Source: an uncultured Arenimonas sp.
GTDB lineage: Bacteria > Pseudomonadota > Gammaproteobacteria > Xanthomonadales > Xanthomonadaceae
Direction of reading: 5' to 3'
Length of the DNA stretch: 22,567 bases
NCBI GenBank assembly: GCA_946480565.1
Contig: CAMLKR010000021.1
Span: 1 to 22,567, forward strand
Every line of letters starts with the position of its first letter. The first letter of the stretch is position 1. The translations under genes and the position numbers were made by a program. The notes beneath the pieces are model-generated. The model saw only the letters and a program-made list of their open reading frames with translations. It was not told the origin of the DNA and did not search any database. Of the stretch, positions 7,293 to 13,058 are shown one piece after another.

Positions 7293-8054
7293 ATGAAGGA
7301 CCTGCGCTCCCTGCTGATCGACTGCCGCATCGAGCTGCGCAAACTCTCGCGCGACTTCCAGAAGACCGAGCTGTGCGAGCGCCTGGACCTGGCCATCCAG
7401 TCGGCGATCAACGCCAGCACCACGGCCAGCGCCGACGCGGTGAACGAGGCGCTGCCGCCGGAGAAGGCCCAGACCGTCAGCCAGGTCGCCCTGGCCTGGC
7501 AGACCGCCGCGCGCGACCTGAAGTTCTCCGACCCGGCCATCCACGCGCGGCTGAGCGAAAAGGTGATGCGCCTGCTCGGCGCCAAGTCCCTGGTCGACCC
7601 GGCCACCGAGATCGTGCAGCTGGAACAGGCCACCGCGACGATGCAGGCGCGCATCGGCACGCTGGAGAAGGAAGTGCAGGCGCTGGGCGTCGAACGCGAC
7701 GCGCTGCTGGGCGCCCTGGCCACGGCCGTGCCCAAGCTCAGGGACGGCGGCGACCGCCTGGCGGTGGCGCTGGCGCGCGTGGCCTGGCTCAAGGCCGAGG
7801 CCGACAAGGCCGCGGACGCGGCCGCCTCGCCGGGCAAGGCCGGCAAGCGCGCGCCCGAACCGCAGGACACCGTTCCCTCGCCCGAGCTGCTGGCCGCCGC
7901 CGCCGCCGGCGCCGCCGCCTTCACCAAGGAACAGCGCGAGTGGTGCGTGGGTGAGGCGATGGTGCTCACCGGCTTTTCGTTCACGCCGGTCGAGCTGATC
8001 GAGAAGGGCGACGCCGCGATGGCGAAGATCATCCTCGACGCGCGCAAGGGCTGA
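7293..8054 (+). CDS. Conserved-looking hypothetical protein with coiled coil
   Basis: I do not recognise this 253-residue protein. It has no signal peptide or membrane segment, so it should be cytoplasmic. Residues 1-100 are mainly helical ([22 protein letters not shown] start). Residues about 105-140 have a heptad-like coiled-coil pattern ([25 protein letters not shown]). An Ala/Lys/Pro-rich linker covers 170-195, then an alanine tract (about 201-209) encoded by a GCC-repeat stretch. The last 44 residues look like a compact domain ([20 protein letters not shown] then [20 protein letters not shown]). Codon use matches its neighbours. There is no ribosome site; a TAGAAT element just upstream suggests a leaderless mRNA. 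The YchJ-type gene begins 7 nt after its stop, so the two are probably co-transcribed. A scaffold or assembly role is possible but unproven. Confidence 0.82.
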   Translation: MKDLRSLLIDCRIELRKLSRDFQKTELCERLDLAIQSAINASTTASADAVNEALPPEKAQTVSQVALAWQTAARDLKFSDPAIHARLSEKVMRLLGAKSLVDPATEIVQLEQATATMQARIGTLEKEVQALGVERDALLGALATAVPKLRDGGDRLAVALARVAWLKAEADKAADAAASPGKAGKRAPEPQDTVPSPELLAAAAAGAAAFTKEQREWCVGEAMVLTGFSFTPVELIEKGDAAMAKIILDARKG

Positions 8055-8061
8055 GCGCCGC

Positions 8062-8436
8062 GTGGACTGCCCCTGCGGCCGCGGCGCCTATGCCGCTTGC
8101 TGTGGACCGCTGCATGCCGGCGCGCCGGCCGCCGACGCCGAGGCCCTGATGCGTTCGCGCTACAGCGCCTACGCCCTGGGCCTGGCCGACTACCTGCTGG
8201 CCACCTGGCATCCGTCGACGCGGCCGCCGGCGCTGGACCTGCAGTCCGACCCGCCGCTGCGCTGGCTCGGCCTCGACGTGAAGCGGCACCTGCCGGCCGG
8301 CGACACCGCCGTGGTCGAGTTCGTCGCGCGCCATCGCCAGGGCGGGGCGCGCGCCGGCCGCTTGCGCGAGACCAGCCGCTTCGTACATGAACGCCAGCAG
8401 TGGTTCTATGTCGACGGCGACGTGAGCGCGGACTGA
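8062..8436 (+). CDS. YchJ-family SEC-C zinc-binding protein
   Basis: A 124-residue cytoplasmic protein starting with GTG at 8062. The N-terminus carries the SEC-C-type zinc motif ([16 protein letters not shown], cysteines 3, 5, 13 and 14). The YchJ/UPF0225 signature follows: [32 protein letters not shown] near residues 30-60, then [34 protein letters not shown]. The fold is NTF2-like and the biochemical role of the family is unknown. The E. coli protein is somewhat longer with a second C-terminal SEC-C motif; this one lacks it. GTG is chosen because the metal motif begins two residues later and upstream sequence belongs to the previous gene, whose stop is 7 nt away. Confidence 0.88.
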   Translation: MDCPCGRGAYAACCGPLHAGAPAADAEALMRSRYSAYALGLADYLLATWHPSTRPPALDLQSDPPLRWLGLDVKRHLPAGDTAVVEFVARHRQGGARAGRLRETSRFVHERQQWFYVDGDVSAD

Positions 8437-8443
8437 CGCGGCC

Positions 8444-8449
8444 TAGAAT
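8444..8449 (+). promoter_or_regulatory. TAGAAT -10 element before the GumN/TraB-like gene
   Basis: TAGAAT lies 42 nt before the ATG at 8492, predicting a leader of about 35 nt. That leader contains GAAGG about 5 nt before the ATG. No consensus -35 is visible. Confidence 0.45.
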
Positions 8450-8491
8450 CGCCCGAGCCCGGCGCCGCCGGACCGTCCGCGAAGGTTCCGC

Positions 8492-9580
8492 ATGCCCGCA
8501 TTCCGTCGTCTGCTGCTGCCGCTGCTCCTCGTGGTCGCCGCCCCGTTCGCCGCCGCCTCCGCGCCTGCCGAAGGGCCGCCGGCCGAGGAAGCGCTGCCCG
8601 AGGAAATCGACGGCCTGAAGCTGATGGACGTGGTGGTGGTCAGCGGCGCGCAGCCCGGCCCCGGCCTGTGGAAAGTGTCGCGCGACGGCCGCGTGCTCTG
8701 GGTCCTGGGCACGCTGTGGCCGCTGCCCAAGCGCATGGAGTGGAACACGCTCGAGGTCGAGCGCCGCATCGCCGCCTCCGGGGTGCTGCTGATGCCGCCG
8801 ACGGTGAAAGTCGAGGCAAAAGGTGCGGCGCTGGGCGGCGTCTTCCTGCTGCCCTCGCTGATGTCGGCGCGCAACAACCCGGGCAAGGAGAAGCTGGTGG
8901 ACGTGCTGCCGCCGGCCGACTACGCGCGCTGGACCCGGCTCAAGGCCACCTACCTGGGCCGCGACCGCGGCGTGGAGAAACGCCGGCCGATCCTGGCGGC
9001 CCTGGACCTGCGCGAGAAGGCGCTGGACGCCCACGACCTGAGCCAGCGCGACGTGGTGCGCGAGGTGCTCACGCGCGCCGCCAGGCGCGCCGACGTGCCG
9101 GTGCAGCGGGCACGGGTCACCCTGGTGGTCGAAGACGCCAAGGCCGCGGTGAAGGAATTCGCCGCGCGCCCGCTGGACGACCTCGAGTGTTTCCGCCGGA
9201 CGCTGGACCAGGTCGAATTCGACCTGGACACGCTGGCCGAACGCGCCAACGCCTGGGCACTGGGCGACGTGGCCAAACTGCAGTCGCTCACCTACACCGA
9301 CAACGCCAAGGCCTGCACCGACGCCCTGCTGCAGAGCGGCCTGGGCCAGTCGCGCGGTTTCGACGAACTGCCGGCGCGGGTGCAGGCGGCCTGGCTGGCC
9401 GACGCCGAGAAGGCGCTGGCCACGCATCCGGAAAGTTTCGCGCTGCTGTCGATGGCCCAGGTGGTCGGGCCCTCGGGTTACCTGGCGGCCCTGGCGCAGA
9501 AGGGTTACACGGTGGAAGCACCGGGTGCGGAGGCGGTGCCGGTGCGCGACGCCGACGCCGCGGCGGAAAATCCGCGCTGA
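8492..9580 (+). CDS. GumN/TraB-family protein, exported, lacking the GxxH histidine
   Basis: A 362-residue protein with a signal peptide (MPAFRRLLLPLLLVVAAPFAAASA). The opening LWKVSRDGRVLWVLGTLWPLPKRMEW (about residues 59-84) and overall length fit the TraB/GumN family, named partly from the Xanthomonas gum region. Active members have a G-x-x-H metal-binding motif at this point; here it reads G73-T-L-W76, so the histidine is replaced by tryptophan. The rest (ARRADVPVQRAR, EFAARPLDDLECFRRTL, ...ALLSMAQVVGPSGYLAALAQKGYTVEAPG) keeps the family's C-terminal order. It is therefore probably a pseudo-enzyme or a divergent subgroup acting in the periplasm. The function of GumN itself is unclear. The start has GAAGG upstream and lies 55 nt after the YchJ stop. 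Confidence 0.85.
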   Translation: MPAFRRLLLPLLLVVAAPFAAASAPAEGPPAEEALPEEIDGLKLMDVVVVSGAQPGPGLWKVSRDGRVLWVLGTLWPLPKRMEWNTLEVERRIAASGVLLMPPTVKVEAKGAALGGVFLLPSLMSARNNPGKEKLVDVLPPADYARWTRLKATYLGRDRGVEKRRPILAALDLREKALDAHDLSQRDVVREVLTRAARRADVPVQRARVTLVVEDAKAAVKEFAARPLDDLECFRRTLDQVEFDLDTLAERANAWALGDVAKLQSLTYTDNAKACTDALLQSGLGQSRGFDELPARVQAAWLADAEKALATHPESFALLSMAQVVGPSGYLAALAQKGYTVEAPGAEAVPVRDADAAAENPR

Positions 9581-9655
9581 CCGCCATGGCCCGGACCGCC
9601 GGGATGCCGCTCCGGCCCGGCGATGATGCCGAATCTGGTCATTCCCGCACCCGCC

Positions 9656-9685
9656 TTGTGGCCCCTGCGCGCACTCCCCCAGAAT
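9656..9685 (+). promoter_or_regulatory. Sigma-70-like promoter of the winged-helix/PD40 regulator
   Basis: TTGTGG (9656-9661), 18 nt, then CAGAAT (9680-9685). The predicted start is near 9692 and the leader holds GAGGT about 8 nt before the ATG at 9711. This is one of the few places in the window where both hexamers are recognisable. Confidence 0.5.
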
Positions 9686-9710
9686 CGGGCCAGGCCTGAG
9701 GTCCCACCCC

Positions 9711-11936
9711 ATGCGCGCCCCGCATCCGAATATTCCCGAGCCTCCCAGTCCTCGCCTGCGGGTGGGCGATTTCGTCGCCGACCTGCTGGCGCGCGAGCTG
9801 CGTCGCGACGGCGGCGGCGACACCCACAAGATGACCGTCAAGACCCAGGGCGTGCTGGTGGCCCTGGCGCGCCAGCCCGGCCAGGTGGTGACGCGCGAGG
9901 AGCTGATGGACCAGGTCTGGCCCAACACCTTCCCGACCGGCGACGTGCTGACCCAGGCCATCACCGCGCTGCGTCGCGCCTTCGGCGACAACGCCGACGC
10001 GCCGCGCTACGTCGAGACGATCGCCAAGTCCGGCTACCGCCTGCTGGCCCCGGTGGAATGGCTGCCGGAGATCGCGCCGCCTGGCGCGCCGGCCGCACCA
10101 CCCGCCGCCGCGAACGATGCGGTGGCACCGGCGCGGGCTCCGGTCCGCCGCGTCGTCTGGATGGCGGGCCTGGCGGCCGTAGTCCTGTTGGCCGCGGCGC
10201 TGTGGTCGCGGCAGGCGCCCGATGGCGCGCCCGCGCCCGCGCCGCCTCCGGCGCCGGCCGCGCTCGAAACCACCGTCATCGCCGCCAGCACCGACTCGGA
10301 GGTGATGCCGCGGCTGTCGCCGGACGGATCGCAGGTGGTGTACTCGCGCGCGCCCACCGACAGCAACCGGTCCAGGCTCTACGTGCAGGCGGCGATGTAC
10401 GCCGAACCCAAGGCGGTCAGTTCACCGGGCCCTGACGAATTCGATGCGGTGCCGGTGTGGTCGCCGGACGGCCGCCAGATCGCCTTCCAGCGCCGTGCGC
10501 CCGGCAGGTGCGACCTGATGCTGATGCCGGCCTCCGGCGGCGAGCCGCGTCGCGTCGGCGAGTGCACGCCCAACGTGGTGCTGTTCTACGAATGGCTGCC
10601 CGACGGTCGCGGCCTGATCATGGGCGGCTTCCGTTTCCCCAAGGTGCCGCGCAACATCTTCATCCTCTCGCTGGACACCGGCGAGTGGCGGGCACTCGAC
10701 TACGAGGCCGACGGCAGCCAGATGGACATCGAGCCGCGCGTCTCGCCCGACGGCCAGTGGGTCGCCTTCCGCCGCGGCCTGGGTCCTGCCGACTTGTGGC
10801 GGGTGCCGCTGGCGGGCGGACGGCCCGAGCGGCTGACCAGCCTCAACCGCGACATCTGGGGCCTGGACTGGACCGCGGACGGACGAGGCATCGTTTTCGC
10901 CAGCGCTGACGGCAGCCAGCCCGGCCTGTTCCGCCTCGACCTGGAGACGCGCCGGGTCGAGCGCCTGGGCATCACGCCGGCGTCCTACCCCGACGTGGCG
11001 GCACGCGCCGACCGGGTCGCCTACGAGATCCCGCGGCTGCGCCGCAACCTTGCCGAGTTCGCGGTGGAAGGAAGCACCGCGACGCCGAGCCCGGTGCTGG
11101 GCTCCAGCGGCAACGAGTGGGCGGTGGCGGCCGACGCCACGGGCCGGCAGTACGCCTTCTTCTCGGACCGTTCGGGCCGGGACGGGCTGTGGCTGGCCAG
11201 CCGCGACGCGCTCGGCGGATTCGGCGAACCCCAGCCGGTGGAGGACATGGTGCCGGCCGGACGGTTCGCGCCCAGCTGGACGGCGGACGGCAACCAGCTG
11301 CTGGCGGCGGGCCAGGGGCGGGACGGCCCGGGGCTGTACCTGGTCGACCGGCTCTCGCGGCGCAGCCAGCGTCTCGCGCTCGACCGCGATCCGGATCCGG
11401 ACTACGGGCTGCTGCTCGATCCGCGGCGCCTGCTGGTCGGCAGCCGCGACGCCGGCAACAGCGACCGCCTCAGCCTGTACGAGCGCGCGGATGAACGCGG
11501 TCCCTGGACCTTCGTGCGGCACCGGGACCAGGTCGGCTTCGCGCGCCTGGACCGGCGGCGCGACCGAGTGCTGTTCACCGACACCCTGAGCAACGGCCTG
11601 TTCGCGCTGCCGACCGACCTGCAGGGCGACCCGCGGAGCGTCGTCGCCGAGGTGCCCACGGCGCTGGGCTACCGCGGCTGGGACCTGCGCGACGACCGGC
11701 TGTGGATCCTGCTGATCCGCAACGCCACCCAGATGGAGGCGCTGCCCGTGGACCTGGCGGAGGCGCCGCCCCTCCCGGCGGAACCGGACGGGCCCGTGCA
11801 CCGCTACGTGCCGCTGCCGGCCAATGGCCTGTCCTTCCAGCTCAGCCTGGGGCGCGATACGGATCATCTGATCCTCGGCCAGACCGCGGACGGCGGGCAC
11901 GACGTCGGCCTGGCCAGCCTGGACGCAAGTCACTGA
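9711..11936 (+). CDS. Membrane-anchored winged-helix regulator with PD40 beta-propeller sensor
   Basis: A 741-residue one-component regulator. Residues about 15-113 are an OmpR/PhoB-type winged helix (KTQGVLVALARQPGQVVTREELMDQVWP, DVLTQAITALRRAFGD, RYVETIAKSGYRLLAPVEW). A proline/alanine linker leads to one transmembrane helix at about 148-165, flanked by arginines on the cytoplasmic side. The rest is a Pro-rich stalk and a TolB/PD40 beta-propeller with repeats such as RLSPDGSQVVYSR, VWSPDGRQIAFQR, RVSPDGQWVAFRR and SWTADGNQLLAAG. This is ToxR/CadC-like topology: DNA binding in the cytoplasm, propeller in the periplasm, no phosphorylated receiver. The propeller may sense a ligand or partner, which is inference. 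The gene has its own promoter and lies upstream of the AraC and TonB-dependent receptor genes. Confidence 0.93.
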   Translation: MRAPHPNIPEPPSPRLRVGDFVADLLARELRRDGGGDTHKMTVKTQGVLVALARQPGQVVTREELMDQVWPNTFPTGDVLTQAITALRRAFGDNADAPRYVETIAKSGYRLLAPVEWLPEIAPPGAPAAPPAAANDAVAPARAPVRRVVWMAGLAAVVLLAAALWSRQAPDGAPAPAPPPAPAALETTVIAASTDSEVMPRLSPDGSQVVYSRAPTDSNRSRLYVQAAMYAEPKAVSSPGPDEFDAVPVWSPDGRQIAFQRRAPGRCDLMLMPASGGEPRRVGECTPNVVLFYEWLPDGRGLIMGGFRFPKVPRNIFILSLDTGEWRALDYEADGSQMDIEPRVSPDGQWVAFRRGLGPADLWRVPLAGGRPERLTSLNRDIWGLDWTADGRGIVFASADGSQPGLFRLDLETRRVERLGITPASYPDVAARADRVAYEIPRLRRNLAEFAVEGSTATPSPVLGSSGNEWAVAADATGRQYAFFSDRSGRDGLWLASRDALGGFGEPQPVEDMVPAGRFAPSWTADGNQLLAAGQGRDGPGLYLVDRLSRRSQRLALDRDPDPDYGLLLDPRRLLVGSRDAGNSDRLSLYERADERGPWTFVRHRDQVGFARLDRRRDRVLFTDTLSNGLFALPTDLQGDPRSVVAEVPTALGYRGWDLRDDRLWILLIRNATQMEALPVDLAEAPPLPAEPDGPVHRYVPLPANGLSFQLSLGRDTDHLILGQTADGGHDVGLASLDASH

Positions 11937-11981
11937 TCTGATTCGGCCCGGCGGCGTTTCGGGACCGCATCGGGAGGAATT

Positions 11982-11995
11982 CGGAAAAGATTCCG
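11982..11995. promoter_or_regulatory. Inverted repeat upstream of the AraC gene
   Basis: CGGAA-AAGA-TTCCG is a perfect 5-bp dyad with a 4-nt spacer in the 135-nt gap between the PD40 regulator and the AraC gene. It could be an operator for either protein. It is short and could be chance. Confidence 0.3.
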
Positions 11996-12071
11996 CAAAG
12001 CTTCGGCCAGACTTCCTTACCCGATCCGGCCGTCCCGGTGCACTGGCCGCTCCCCCAACGAGGAGCGTGCC

Positions 12072-12941
12072 ATGTGGCTTCAGGAACATCACATCCGTTT
12101 TGGCCGTGCCGGCCTGCTGGGCGAATCGCCGACCCCGCGCCTGGCCCTGTGCGACATCGCCCTGGTCGAGCCGGCCTCCGGCCTGCAGGTCGCGGCCGGC
12201 ACCGCCGCGATCTTCCTGGTGCTGGCCGGTCGGGCCGAGGTGCGTTCGCTCGAGGGCAGGTTCGAACTCGGGGCGCGCCGCTGGCTGGTGCTTGATCGCG
12301 ACTCCGCGCCCACGCTGCGCATGGGCCCGGGCGGCATCGCGGTCGCGATCGGGCTCAACGGCGCCGCGCTGCGCAACCCCGCCGGCCTGGCCGCCGCCGC
12401 CCTGATGCCCGGCAGCGGCCGGCTCGACCGCCGCACCTACCGGCTGGTGCGCCAGGCGCTGCAGGCGCAGGACGCACCGATGACCCACTTCTGGATGCGC
12501 GAACCTTCGCTCAACGCCCTGGTGGAACGGCTCGCCGCCTGCCAGCGGGCCCTGCTGCCGCGCGCCGACAGCTGCCCGGGCCGCAGCTACCTGCGCAAAT
12601 GCCAGGTGCTGGCGCGGCTGCAGCGGGCACGCCTGTACGTCGAGGGCCACGCCGACCGCGTGGTGCACATCCCCGAACTCGCCGCGCTGACCAACTTCTC
12701 GCCCTGGTACTTCACCAAGACCTTCCACCGCGTCTACGGCGACAGCCCGCAGAGCTACGCCTGCCGCGTGCGCCTGGACCGCGCCCGCTCGCTGCTGGCG
12801 GGCACGCCGTATTCGGTGAGCGAGATCGCCGAGGCCTGCGGTTTCGAGAACCAGAGTTCGTTCGCGCGCGCGTTCCGGCGCAGCTTCGGCCGCTCCGCCA
12901 AGGAGTTCCGGGCCGCGGCGCCGCAGTTCGCGCACGCCTGA
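12072..12941 (+). CDS. AraC-family transcriptional regulator
   Basis: A 289-residue regulator. The C-terminal AraC/XylS domain (about residues 175-282) contains both helix-turn-helix units: HIPELAALTNFSPWYFTKTFHRVYGDSPQSY (about 199-229) and PYSVSEIAEACGFENQSSFARAFRRSFGRSAKEFR (about 246-280), with the conserved second-helix pattern I-A-x-x-C-G-F-x-x-x-S-x-F. The N-terminal part (1-110) looks like a small beta-rich sensor domain without a recognisable ligand motif. The ATG at 12072 has a strong GAGGAG site. The next gene, 117 nt downstream in the same direction, is a TonB-dependent receptor, so this regulator probably controls that receptor in response to its substrate. That link is inferred from position. 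Confidence 0.93.
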   Translation: MWLQEHHIRFGRAGLLGESPTPRLALCDIALVEPASGLQVAAGTAAIFLVLAGRAEVRSLEGRFELGARRWLVLDRDSAPTLRMGPGGIAVAIGLNGAALRNPAGLAAAALMPGSGRLDRRTYRLVRQALQAQDAPMTHFWMREPSLNALVERLAACQRALLPRADSCPGRSYLRKCQVLARLQRARLYVEGHADRVVHIPELAALTNFSPWYFTKTFHRVYGDSPQSYACRVRLDRARSLLAGTPYSVSEIAEACGFENQSSFARAFRRSFGRSAKEFRAAAPQFAHA

Positions 12942-13014
12942 GCGTGACGGCAGCCACGGTGCGCCAACGGACAGGAACGGAAAAGAAAAGCCGGGCGGCA
13001 AGACCTACCGTCGT

Positions 13015-13034
13015 TGCGTGCTTTAACGCACGCA
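13015..13034. promoter_or_regulatory. Perfect 7-bp inverted repeat before the TonB-dependent receptor
   Basis: TGCGTGC-TTTAAC-GCACGCA is a perfect dyad ending 24 nt before the receptor ATG. It could be an operator for the adjacent AraC protein or a hairpin in the mRNA leader. The central TTTAAC could itself be a -10 element. Confidence 0.45.
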
Positions 13035-13058
13035 TAACGAAACCATCGGAGAACTGAA

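Noticed and set aside
7893..7919. GCC-repeat tract as a phase-variable contingency locus
   Set aside because: The tract is interrupted and trinucleotide, so slippage would only change alanine number and not the frame; kept only as a remark under the coiled-coil protein.
9586..9699. Small 37-codon frame between the GumN-like and PD40 genes
   Set aside because: No ribosome site, the promoter of the next gene lies inside it, and it is the tail of an out-of-frame shadow.
10422..13001. An 859-codon minus-strand frame
   Set aside because: Antisense to the PD40 regulator and AraC genes, both clearly recognisable; composition is shadow-like.
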